Part shown: one piece after another, positions 35,291 to 45,490 of the stretch | Numbering within the stretch: position 1 is the stretch's first letter | Layout: every line of letters starts with the position of its first letter | Assembly: GCF_964340395.1 (NCBI RefSeq) | Contig: NC_135558.1 | Coordinates: 9,340,501 to 9,404,500 of the forward strand | Reading direction: 5' to 3' | Length of the DNA stretch: 64,000 nt | DNA from: Glandiceps talaboti | Lineage: Eukaryota > Hemichordata > Enteropneusta > Spengelidae | Position numbers and translations under genes: made by a program | The notes under the pieces: model-generated | The model's input: only the letters and a program-made list of their open reading frames with translations | The model's database searches: none | What the model was told of the DNA's origin: nothing

Positions 35291-36660
35291 CAGGACTCCA
35301 ATGCCAGGTTCTCACGTTTAGTATTATCTTATCAGTGGAATAGTGGAATAGATTAAATCATTCAATTATTCACAGGACCAAATTTTTTCTACAACTCTGG
35401 CAGACGACTGTTTTTCACACAGAAATTTTAATCCTTAGATATGAACTGGGCTGTTAATCCGACAAGTTGGACTTTATAGGTCGACCTGATTTGATAGCCG
35501 ACATGGCAATCCAGTTGAGAAAATGTGACTTGGTTTTTATAGCCCAAGGACATCTGTGGTGTGCCTGTCATCATTACATGAAGGTTGGTATAAATGAAAA
35601 CCTACGATGTGTACAATTGGTATCTGATATATAGCCACTAGACAGACATGTGGAATGTCTATTTAACTATGCATCCACATGTCAACAGCTGGCATAGCTA
35701 GATTTATGTTCTGTTGACTATACTTAACTATTTTTAGAAAGCTGGACATCCAATACAGCTGACCTCACTTACCAGGACAGGTAGGAGCAACTGGAAAGTG
35801 TTAGTCCCACTTTACACCTCCCATCCCACTTTACACCCCCCCCCCACCCCCCGCCCGCACCCCACTTTACAACCCCAACCCTACCCCTACCCCTACCCCT
35901 CAAGCAGTGTTCAAAATGTCAATATGTTTAAAATGACTCCAAGATGTAAGAAATGAACAAAAATACAATAGATGCAAGGAACAAACATGAAAGAAAAGTT
36001 AACCCACCTATACTCTAATTGGACTTAAGATTTGGTAGGCTTTTTTCAAAGTCAGCTATTCCAACCCAATAATTTGGACCCTAAATCAATGCAAATTGAG
36101 ATGTGTACATATATATAACTAGTCTGGGATACAAACAAACAAAAAAAAGAGCAAAAAATAAAATATGATTAAAACTGACAAAAGCCTTTAAAAGCTTTTT
36201 ATATTCAAAGTGGCATGTACTTGAAAGTTGGCGTAGTCTGCCACCTTTTTTCATCAAATTACTGTCACAATTCCTTCACTTTCTGACACTTTTTTTAGAT
36301 GTTCAGCAGTCGCTAAATCTGATTAAATCTGAGCCTAGAGACATTAACAGATATACAAACTGAGACTCCTCCAGTCAGTTCAAAGGGTTTAAATACAGAC
36401 ATGTTTGTTGCATGACAATTTTTGTGTCACAGTTCTGATTACTAGTACAAATTTAATACTGTAGGTTGTACTTATGCAGGGGAACTCAGGCATGAATGAA
36501 TACGCGAGATTTTTAATAAACTCTTTCGTCTAAATTACAGCGAACTCAAGGTGATGACTGAATTAAATATTCATGAGAAGAGCAGGATGATTTGAATCTG
36601 GGAACAAATTTGTTCAACAAAATCAAAATTGGAACCTGCATGGTCTGAACATAATCGGTT
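35291..36660. other. No gene recognised; R2 fragment and a C-rich patch
   Basis: 35375-35440 carries an R2 block (GGACCAAATTTTTTCTACAA CTCTGGCAGAC). 35815-35902 is a strongly C-rich patch described separately. The remainder is unique, with (A)n at 36140-36152. Confidence 0.45.
35815..35902. repeat. C-rich patch with (TACCCC)n, potential i-motif/G-quadruplex
   Basis: CACTTTACACC-type repeats, a run of ten or more C, then four TACCCC units. The minus strand therefore carries at least four runs of four or more G, enough for a G-quadruplex. The six-base unit is telomere-like in shape but is not a standard animal telomere repeat. Confidence 0.75.
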
Positions 36661-36661
36661 T

Positions 36662-36663
<2 letters not shown>

Positions 36664-36700
<37 letters not shown>
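36664..36700. repeat. (CA)n microsatellite
   Basis: About 37 bp of CA dinucleotides. Confidence 0.97.
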
Positions 36701-36969
36701 CTGAGTTTTGGTGAAGGATTGGGTTGTAACAGAAAATATGGATTGCGAGTTTATACTTTATGTCTTCAAATAACAAATTATGTGGCTGGTAGGGTGTGTG
36801 CCTTCCTGTGTCATCAAACATTTATTTAACAGGCTAAATATTGTATTATAAAACAATAAATCTTTCACTGAATGTACTACGTGGAAAAAATAAATTGACC
36901 CCCCACAAGACAAATTACAGTTATCCCAAAAATCCTCTATGGACACATACAAAGAGTAAGATATTCATG

Positions 36970-37136
36970 ATATTGTCACAAGAGGTTTTCCCATAAACCC
37001 TTGCAGGAAGGATGTCATCACCAGAGGTTTTCCCATAAACCCTTGCAGGAAGGATGTAATTGCAAGAGTTTTTCCCATAAACCCTTGCAGGAATGATGTC
37101 ATTGCCAGAGTTTTTCCCATAAACCCTTGCAGGAGA
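36970..37136. repeat. Minisatellite, 42-bp unit, about 4 copies
   Basis: Four copies of AGAGGTTTTCCCATAAACCC followed by TTGCAGGAAGGATGTCATCACC. The period is a multiple of three, so the minus-strand frames at 36921-37192 show a 14-residue repeat (RVYGK-type words); this is not evidence of a gene. Confidence 0.94.
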
Positions 37137-37349
37137 TCCCCAAATGACTGAACACATGTCAAGAGCAGAAGGGCTTCTTTAAAGTTGGGCAAGTTACTGA
37201 GGTGCTATCTTATCACCAAACATCATTTAAGTTGATAGAAGTAATTAATAATAGTGCAACTATAGGCAGAAATAAGCCTGAGTGGATTTTTACTTTAAAC
37301 ATGTATTGTCTTAGTGGATTCTGTATACTGACTTTATACACTGACTTAG

Positions 37350-37712
37350 TCTAGTTCCTATACAGTATCGTTACCATTTACACCTCCACTAACAGTATAG
37401 TCAAAGTCGTTACTCTAGAAGTTCTGAGATGCATGAGATGCAATTTAAAATTCATTCACAGCCACCCACACACTCATTAACATCAAATCTTTGTTAATCA
37501 ATCACAATATTCTAACCAATAACAACAGTCCCTCATAAAGTTAATGTTTATCGGGGCAGTTATGTAATATTCCAAATATGGTATATTTGTCAGCTCAGGA
37601 TGCTACTTATACACTGTTTACATCAATATAAGAGTTGGGGTTCACTGATTGGATGGACAACTTTTCATGCTGATTGAGGGACTTTTACCAGACGTGGTTT
37701 AGAGTTAGAAAC
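37350..37712 (+). repeat. Dispersed repeat R5, copy 1
   Basis: Ordered blocks: TATACAGTATCGTTACCATT, GATGCAATTTAAAATTCAT, AACCAATAACA, GGGGCAGTTATGTAAT, TTTGTCAGCTCAGGATGCTA, GTTGGGGTTCACTGATTGGA and GACGTGGTTTAG. The inverted copy at 52245-52590 carries all of them in reverse order. Length about 360 bp; no ends or coding frame. Confidence 0.8.
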
Positions 37713-38934
37713 CTCATTGGCATAGGGAGTAACACTGACTCAAAAATAGGCTTAATTCAGTCATGCAGACAGCGCTAGTTAAATATTCATCAAAGCATAA
37801 ATCCCATCAATTGACAAATAAGTCACATATACACAGTTATACGATATAATATGAGTTATGACGATAGGTTCAGTGTTACTAGTATTGAGGACATTAAACC
37901 GTAATAAAGAACAATTCTAACGAGAAACAAAATTCTGATCCACATACAAGCCACGAACTCAAGTAATCAATTTTGATCTATGTTATTATACAAACGTAAT
38001 ATATCATGATTTTCATAAAAGAGACTAACAAAAGCAGCTAAAATATTGAAAAAATAGTGGGAAGCAAAACACCTTTCCTGACGTTTATGCTTTGTGTTCG
38101 TTTACTTAATCAGAACAAACATATTACAATATACTGTTCACTAAAAACTGAGCTATAGCTTACAATACTGCAAAGCTCTCTAAATTAGTAAAAATTAAAA
38201 CGACAGTGAATTATTTTCAACGGAATGTTTGAACTGACTGAAATAGATTAGTTGTAGATTCTTAAACAGCTGGTAACACTTCTTGTTGTAATGAATAAAT
38301 AAAGTTTATGACTTGGTTTAGTAACACCATCATTGCTTTGCTCCTTTGGTACCCTGAGCGTGTAGATCATTGACATTTTGTTGTAAAAGTTGTAAATATT
38401 TGTTCGAAATACTCAAAGAATTAGTTTGCCCTGAGTCTGGAAATAACTACTATACAGTGCTCAAATATTTCTATTATTATGGTCTGCCTTACAGCCACAA
38501 TTAAAAAAGCTTTGATATTTTTTTTATCAATGTTGTGTTCATGGCCATATCCAGTTGAGTATATATAAATATCAACTAAATTGTGAACCTTTCTACAATT
38601 ACATCAAATAGTATACTAGCCGTGATGGATGAGTGGAACACGATAAATACTGAAAATAGTTTCAAAATATTACAAATATCCTGTCTTTGTATACATTGTA
38701 TGAAGTCAAATTTCACATGACCCCCCCCCCCCCCCCTCCTCCCCATTGTTGGTTTATTATTCATAGGTGAACAAAGTTACTATAATTACAGATTTTGTCG
38801 GCTATTCTTCGCTGGTTGTAACTCATAAAACAGCATGTTTGATACTATAAACTCAAAGTTATTTAGATTTTAGCTGTATGGCTTATGATGTTTGACTGGT
38901 TGTGTAATGTTAAAGCACCAGATTTGATCAATGT
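37713..38934. other. No gene recognised; poly(C) at 38721-38737
   Basis: AT-rich, unique. The poly(C) run is followed by CTCCTCCCC. Confidence 0.5.
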
Positions 38935-40095
38935 TGTTTTTATTTCAGCTGTATTAGAGCCTCAAATTGCATCACTATTGTAATTTCAGCTGTATTATGA
39001 TTGGCTGATGATGCTCAATTGGACGCCACACTTTGTACATCTTTTATTATTAAACTCAACACTATTGTAATTTCAGCTGTATTATGATGGCTGATGATGC
39101 TTCATTGGCTGCGACACTTTGTACCTGTTTGATCATTAAACATGACACTATTATAATTTCAGGTGGCCGATGAGGCTCAGTTGGATGTAACACTTTGTAA
39201 ATGTTTGATCATTAAACTCGACACTATTGTAATTTCAGCTGTATTTTAATGGCCGATGAGTCTAGGATGGATGTAACACTTTGTAAATGTTTGATCATTA
39301 AACTCAACACTATTGTAATTTCAGCTGTATTATGATGGCTGATGATGCTCAATTGGACGCCACACTTTGTACATCTTTTATTATTAAACTCAACACTATT
39401 GTAATTTCAGCTGTATTATGATGGCTGATGTGATGATGCTCAATTGGACGCCACACTTTGTACATCTTTTATTATTAAACTCAACACTATTGTAATTTCA
39501 GCTGTATTATGATGGCTGATGATGCTTCATTGGCTGCGACACTTTGTACCTGTTTGATCATTAAACATGACACTGTAATTTCAGGTGGCCGATGAGGCTC
39601 AGTTGGATGTAACACTTTGTAAATGTTTGATCATTAAACTCAACACTATTGTAATTTCAGCTGTATTTTAATGGCCGATGAGGCTTAGTTGGATGTAACA
39701 CTTTGTAAATGTTTGATCATTAAACTCAACACTATTGTAATTTCAGCTGTATTTTAATGGCCGATGAGGCTTAGTTGAATGTAACACTTTGTAAATGTGT
39801 GATCATTAAATTCAACACTGCTGTAATTTCAGCTGTAATATAATGGCTGATGAGACTGGTTGGATGTAACTCAACAAGTTTGAAAATAAAATGTTATTGT
39901 AATTTCAGCTGCATTATGATTGGCTGATGATGCTCGATTGTTCGCCACACTTTGTACATGTTTTATTATTAAACTTTACACTGCTGTAATTTCAGCTGTA
40001 TTAAAATGGCTGATGAGACTGGTTGGATGTAACTAAACAAGTTTGAAAATGAAATGCTATTGTGATTTCAGCTGTAATAGATGTATACCAGCTGT
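38935..40095. repeat. Satellite, about 86-bp unit with higher-order order
   Basis: About 13 units anchored by ATTGTAATTTCAGCTGTATT at roughly 38981, 39067, 39153, 39230, 39316, 39403, 39495, 39576, 39650, 39738, 39822, 39898, 39985 and 40062. Unit types differ: A (GATGCTCAATTGGACGCCAC), B (GATGCTTCATTGGCTGCGAC), C (GATGAGGCTCAGTTGGATGT) and D (GATGAGACTGGTTGGATGT). The order is roughly A-B-C-C-A-A-B-C-C-C-D-A-D, so a block of about 350-430 bp has been duplicated as a whole. Confidence 0.92.
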
Positions 40096-40868
40096 AAGCT
40101 TTGATAAAATAACTCTTCAGGACATGAAAAAAAAGTTCACATACTATAAACTCTATTTGTATGCATCGCCATTTATCTTCATAATCTGATACTTAGCCTT
40201 CAATAATTACATTTACAACAAAATGTTATATACATGAAAATTACACACATATATTCATCTAGATAGACAAAATAAAGATGCACATCACAATGTTATGACG
40301 GGACTGTACACCAAAATAGACACAAATTTAATTGGATATTTTTCACATGGAGAACAAATAAGAGATATCAGAGATAAAATACACAGGAAAAGAAACTGAG
40401 AAGAATATGTTATTTTTAACTATATTCCCTCATGCCAATATTATCATGATACATTTTATTTTGTGCTGACCTCACATTTTTCGGGGATTTAGGAATGTCC
40501 TTGACATTCTAAATACTGCAAGTAATTATATAAACGTAAATATTTAGAGAAAAAGGATACATAGGCTGTCATTTGCACACAAACAGTAAGAATTCCCCTT
40601 CTAGTCTTGCAAAGTTTTGACAGGAAGGTCCTGCAGGAGTTTTTGCCTCCTTTACAATGTAGAATAAAATTCACCTTTATGTCAGGCTAAATGACTGGTG
40701 GTTTTGTAAACAAAACCAGGGTGAACAATTCTTTTCCAAACTGTTAAATCTTATCGAACATTAATAATACTAATACTAATAGCTATCTTATGAAAAATTT
40801 CACACAAGCAGCCTAGTACAAGTGACAATTAGCCATATACACAAATCATCACAAAAATTTTAACACAA
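40096..40868. other. No gene recognised
   Basis: Unique DNA. A minus-strand frame at 40489-40674 (61 codons) is unrecognised. Confidence 0.5.
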
Positions 40869-41150
40869 ATTAAGATGACATCACACTCTTGGCACTGACT
40901 TGGACACACAGTTTGATGACATCACATTCTTGACACTGTTTTTGACACACTATTTGATGACACCACATTATTGTCACTGATTTGGACACAGTTTGATGAC
41001 ATCACACTCTTGACACTGTTTTTGATACACTATTTGATGACATCACATTATTGTCACTGATTTGGACACGCGGTTTGATGACATCACACTCTTGTAATTG
41101 ATTTGGACACATGATTTGACGACATCACACTATTGTCACTGGTTTGAACA
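40869..41150. repeat. Minisatellite, about 41-bp unit, 7 copies
   Basis: Units begin TTTGATGACATCACA(C/T)T(C/A) and contain TTG(A/T)CACTGATTTGGACACA. Odd and even units alternate (CTCTTGACACTGTTTTTGA against TTATTGTCACTGATTTGGA) in the centre, giving an 82-bp double period. Confidence 0.92.
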
Positions 41151-41602
41151 CAAAATTATCATCTGTCATTTTTATTTGTATTCCATGCTGATTTTAAAAT
41201 TTATCCCATTCACACACTTCAAAGGCAAAAATTTGTCACAAAGTGTCTACAAAAAAAAAGTTTCATGTCCGCAGGGCAGTTTAAAATTAAATCTGTGTTA
41301 TTGGCACAGCACATTTTTTTCACATTGGCCTAAAGTATACACATGTCAGCATATTATATTTGCAATGAAAATTAAATAAACCCATAAAAGGACAAATATA
41401 ATCCTTGCAATTTTTTATTTTCATTTTGAAAACAGACAACACACTAATTCTATCTTTAAATTTGCACATTACAACATAATCAATATATTTGGTAACCATA
41501 GTAATGATACTGGTAATAGTTCATTGGAACTATATTGATGTGGCATCAGCTATTTCCATTGCATTAATTTCTAATTATAGTATTTCTAAAAACTTCTTTC
41601 AG

Positions 41603-42027
41603 TGATCTTCCGCAGAAAAAAATGCTGTTATATAACATCACTTTCAACACATCCATTTTGGTCTAATACGAATATAGATTTTGATTGTATAGTCTCTTCT
41701 TGTAATATTTTAAATTCTAATGCTATGTCTTCGGTACGACTTACATAAACAGAACATGTTACAATCCAAACACACTTCATGTTTAGAATCACTTTGCCAT
41801 CGTAAATCTCTCATGATTATCGGTTCATGTGAAAGCCAAATCAATATCACCGAGAGCATTTTAATTTCAGATGTAAATATCAAACAAACATCTCCAAACA
41901 ATTTTTTTTGAACACAAAAAGATAAATACTGCCAGCCATGCTAAAATATTATAAACCTTAAAGGACTCTTCAATACTAAAATTTTCTTTTCCAGAAAATC
42001 AATACTTCACTGATCGATATTAAGAAG
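41603..42027 (+). CDS. Two candidate exons (weak), protein unknown
   Basis: Segment 1, 41603-41733, follows AAAACTTCTTTCAG. It is open in the frame entering after 2 nt for 43 codons and leaves in phase 0 at TCG before GTACGA. Segment 2, 41995-42027, is a 33-nt phase-0 microexon (KINTSLIDIKK) between a strong acceptor (ATTTTCTTTTCCAG) and a strong donor (AAG before GTATGT). The phases agree. The peptide of segment 1 is Ser/Asn/Ile-rich, as expected of chance AT-rich frames. A first-exon candidate lies on the opposite strand about 120 bp away, so at most one of these calls may be right. Confidence 0.15.
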
Positions 42028-42145
42028 GTATGTACAGCACAGTGAATAGATTCTAAATGACGGATAATGATGGGAAAAAAAACGATTAATGTAAAAAAAG
42101 TTAATTTGAAGATATTTAAAATTAAGATTAGAGTCCTACCATTAC

Positions 42146-42250
42146 TTTTTTGGTAAGAGGTGACATTGGTGGTGTCTGTCCGGCAGAGCGTCCCTTATTC
42201 CGGTCTTTGAAATGAGCCATGATTTTGAGTAGTGGTTTGCGGTATTATTC
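42146..42250 (-). CDS. Candidate first coding exon, protein unknown
   Basis: On the minus strand a good acceptor (TATCTGGATAATATTCAG) is followed by 30 nt of leader containing an in-frame TAA. Then comes ATG at 42220-42218 in a strong Kozak context (A at -3, G at +4), 25 open codons (MAHFKDRNKGRSAGQT, then a Pro/Ser/Lys-rich end) and a donor (AAA before GTAATG) at 42145-42144. The coding part is much richer in GC than its surroundings, and the basic, Pro-rich start is typical of an intracellular N-terminus. Leader, start and donor together make this the better of the minus-strand exon candidates. The protein is not recognised; downstream exons would lie at lower coordinates, and 10489-10568 is the only other candidate on that strand. 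Confidence 0.35.
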
Positions 42251-43124
42251 CTGAATATTATCCAGATAAAAATTCAACAGATTCCAGGAGCAATTTCTCT
42301 GTCCATCACTTTCTTTCTGGTAATAATATTATTTTTTTTCCGTGTGGTACACAGCTTTTCCCACAGAACAATAAAAAAATGCTTGATTGCTAAACTCTCT
42401 CTCTCTCTCTCCCTCCTATAACTTCTGTTTGATCAGTGTAAACCAGCACTTAGTGTTGAAAACACGCACACACAGTGATAGTCTCAATCAGCTTGCCTTC
42501 ATACATATACCCTAACGTCATAAAAAACAGAGGGAGAATATCCACTATTTGGAAGAGCCAAGCAGAATCATTACATTGATGTTCTTGTTCCATCAATGGT
42601 TCCATTTCATAATGCGTAGCAAATCATTGGAATACAGAAATTGTCTCAGCACTATTTTTTTTTTCATAATTTATTTCAGGAAATTCGAAATCCAGATTTT
42701 TAATATGATTTTACTATTTGTCAGGTGAATAACATTAACACAAATTAAAACTGGTCAAAGAAAATATTGCTATACATAGATTTGATAAACAAGGTTTTGT
42801 TTTCTCATTCATCAGTCAGTTTTTTCTCTCTGGAGACCAATTTCAGGGCAAAAGTGAAAAGCAATCATTTTGACATCTTTCTATCAGTCTTGCATCGACT
42901 GTCATACCACCAGTGACAATAGTTACATTGTCACCTATTTCTCATTATGGGTTTCCTTTCTTCCGTCGAAATGAAATACTCGTAACTAGCTATTCCGACT
43001 ATAAAAGCTGCAGTCAAAAGCCTTAATTAGGGATAGAATTACTTATCTATCTGGCTCTCCTCTTTGATAATACACTGATATGTGTTAAAACTGACCTTCA
43101 AAAAAGCTGGACTCTGATAACTAT
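42251..43124. other. No gene recognised; possible leader region of the minus-strand candidate
   Basis: Includes a short (CT)n at 42395-42412 and (A)n patches. If the candidate at 42146-42250 is real, an upstream non-coding exon and promoter would lie here or beyond; no TATA box or initiator could be assigned. Confidence 0.35.
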
Positions 43125-44340
43125 TGCAGGAGAATTATTGGAATGTTTCCCCCTATTCCCACAATGGAATGATCCACACACTGCCGAGCTCCACACAAAG
43201 GTTTCAAAAAATATTAGCAATTAATTTTAATTGGACTAGATCACATAACACAATGAAGCACTTTTTTGCAAAAGACAATTTTTTTTTAATAACACTATCT
43301 CAATTTGACCCAAATACTAGCATACTGAAAAGTTACCAAAATATCAACTGTTACTAGCATTGGATATAGATAGATGGAATAACGTCATGTTTCAGAAACA
43401 CTTTGTCAAAGGAACAACTTTTTTAAAATTAGGGATGCACCACCCCCCCCCCCCCCCTTCTTACAAAGTGGAATGCCACAAATACTGGCATACTCAAAAG
43501 GTTACTCTCAACATATCAACTGTTACTAGCATTGGAAATAGATGGAATACATGTAATGTCATGATTCAGCAACATCTTGTCAATTAAATCCCCCCTCCCC
43601 CCCCCCCCACCCCCCCTCGATTTCCTTAAAAATCGAAATGTCCGAAATACTCAGAAGTATGGTCCAATTTCAAAATATTAGACGAATTGATTTATTTAAA
43701 TGTACAGCATACTGCAACAAAGTCGCTGTCACAGAATACTGGTTTTTTTTACGTGGGTCTCCCTTTACAAATTGGAATGACCCAATTGCTAACACAGTTA
43801 TCAGTAAGTTTGAAAATATCAGAACGGTCATTAGCAATTCTAATGTATAACATACAAGCAGCAATGCACTTTGTCAGAGAATACTTTCCTTTTCATATAA
43901 TTTTTTTCTTGGGAATTTATACCCTGGAATGACCCAAATAGGAACACATTACATGTATGATATTGGCAACATTATTACCAATTGGAATGCAAAACACATT
44001 GTAATACAGAACTTTGTCACAAAAGCACCTTTTTCTAGGATCATGTTTTTCCTTATAAATTCACTCTTCCAACTGGATTGACCCAAATACTACATATTGA
44101 AAGGTTCAAAAATATCAGCACAAATATAAGTATTCATGGATTATAAAGCAAACATTTTCTTACAGTTATTTTCTTACAAACTCTTTCCTACCTCTCTTAG
44201 AAATACTAATGCAAATACCAATACATTTAAAAGGTTTTGAAAATATAAGCACACTGCAGTAACTATCAATTGGAAAGGGTAGTATTACTGATACTGTAAT
44301 AAAGTAATTTTTTGTCACAAAATGCATTTTTGTTCTTTCT
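43125..44340. repeat. Degenerate satellite, about 155-180 bp unit, with poly(C) tracts
   Basis: The anchor (T)GGAATGACCCAAATACT recurs at about 43148, 43312, 43482, 43644, 43778, 43928, 44076 and 44200. It is linked to AAAAGGTT(C/T)-, ATATCA(A/G)C- and CACTTTGTCA-like segments, and a diverged anchor appears beyond the next repeats at about 45512 (AGAATGGCCCATATACTG). Poly(C) runs lie inside units at 43441-43457 and 43590-43618. Frames at 43124-43932 are by-products. Confidence 0.8.
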
Positions 44341-44342
44341 CG

Positions 44343-44612
44343 GGCCTAAAAAAATAACTATTTGGTTCCGGTTACCCGACTCCACCTAGCTTTTCACTGA
44401 CACCCCTAAACCTTTTTTTACATATTCAAGAAAAAAAATAATACAATCGCAAAAATTGTGAAAAGTAAAGATACTCTAAAACTGTTCTTCTAATATTTAA
44501 TGGCTGTACATCTGATAGGAAGAAATTAACAACACAGAGACCATTATGAAAACAGTGGAAAACCTGAACCAGGCACTAACACCGAAAAAATATATAATAA
44601 AATAAAATAAAC
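44343..44612 (-). mobile_element. MITE, Harbinger-like, truncated inverted copy
   Basis: Begins GGCCTAAAAAAATAACTATT then TGGTTCCGGTTACC and runs antiparallel to 23390-23787 through CTGATAGGAAGAAAT, ACAGAGACCATT and GGAAAACCTGAACC. It ends in A/T-rich sequence about 60 bp short of the other terminal repeat. It sits at the junction between the satellite at 43125-44340 and repeat R1 copy B. Confidence 0.75.
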
Positions 44613-44769
44613 AAGAAGTCATCGGAGATGACGCAGTCCCCCCCCCCCCCTGCAATGGATGTTTTCAGAGAATTGCCTCAGTCATGGTAGTGTGATATAT
44701 TAGATTCTATGAAATATAGCACGAATGGCGTTGAAGCACAACTGTATAATTGATTGAATATTTGCATAC

Positions 44770-45090
44770 ATCTTTTGAATGTTTATTTATTTGTCTATTA
44801 ATCCCTGATGTTATTTTTATAAGTGATCATTTGGCTGTTGCTATGGGTGTGGTCTTTTTGCTAGGTACATACAGTTTTTGAATGTTTATTCACTTGTCTA
44901 TTAATACACATCATTATCTTTGCAATATACCTTATCATTTAGCTGTTGCTATGGGCATGGTCCTGTTGCTAGGCACATTTACATACATTTCTTGAATGTT
45001 TATTCACTTGTCTATTAATCCCTGTTATCTTTGTAAAAACTACACCACCCTTTGGCTGTTGCTATGGGCGTGGTCATTGTTGCTATGGCT
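44770..45090. repeat. Tandem repeat, 100-115 bp unit, 3 copies
   Basis: Units start at about 44776, 44877 and 44992 with TTGAATGTTTATT(C/T)A(C/T)TTGTC and contain TGGCTGTTGCTATGGGCGTG followed by GTC and TTGCTAGGCACAT. Lies inside R1 copy B. Confidence 0.88.
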
Positions 45091-45190
45091 AAAATGTTTT
45101 GTAGAACTTCTAGTAACATCTCACTGAGTTTTAGTCTCACTGACAAAGTACTTAATGAGATTTATGTTTTTGACCAAAATTCACATTTTT

Positions 45191-45482
45191 TACACCTAAT
45201 TTGCATATCACACATGAAATCATTATATGCTTGATAATTCTTCATCTATACACCCCCAGATGCATCTTTGTACACCTAATTTGCATATCACGCATGAAAT
45301 CACTATATGCTTGATAATTCTTCATCTATACACCCCCAGATGCATCTTTGTACACCTAATTTGCATATCACACATGAAATCACTATATGCTTGATAATTC
45401 TTCATCTATACACCCCCAGATGCATCTTTGTACACCTAATTTGCATATCACACATGAGATCATTATATGCTTGATAATTTCA
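45191..45482. repeat. Tandem repeat, exact 80-bp unit, 3.6 copies
   Basis: TACACCTAATTTGCATATCA recurs at 45191, 45271, 45351 and 45431, each followed by CACATGAAATCA(T/C)TATATG, CTTGATAATTCTTCATCTAT and ACACCCCCAGATGCATCTTTG. Copies are nearly identical, so the expansion is young. The unit is the reverse complement of one segment of R1 copy A (about 8840-8912). Confidence 0.95.
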
Positions 45483-45490
45483 TTTCCTGA

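Larger units (their letters stand above)
44613..45490 (-). repeat. Dispersed repeat R1, copy B, with two internal amplifications
   Basis: Starts near CGGAGATGACGCAGTCC and a poly(C) run (44638-44650), and later carries TTTGACCAAAATTCACATTT and TACACCTAATTTGCATATCA, which are reverse complements of blocks at about 8880-8930 in copy A. Inside it lie a 105-115 bp tandem repeat (44770-45090) and an 80-bp tandem repeat (45191-45480), listed separately. The frame at 45052-45234 is repeat sequence. Confidence 0.7.

Noticed and set aside
36921-37192. Minus-strand frames with a 14-residue repeat
   Set aside because: The 42-bp minisatellite unit is a multiple of three, so any open frame repeats; no coding context.
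43115-43200. Exon-like segment after CTATTGCAG with a protein-like frame (ELLECFPLFPQWNDPH)
   Set aside because: It coincides with the first unit of the 155-bp satellite, and the donor side (AAAG before GTTTCA) is poor.
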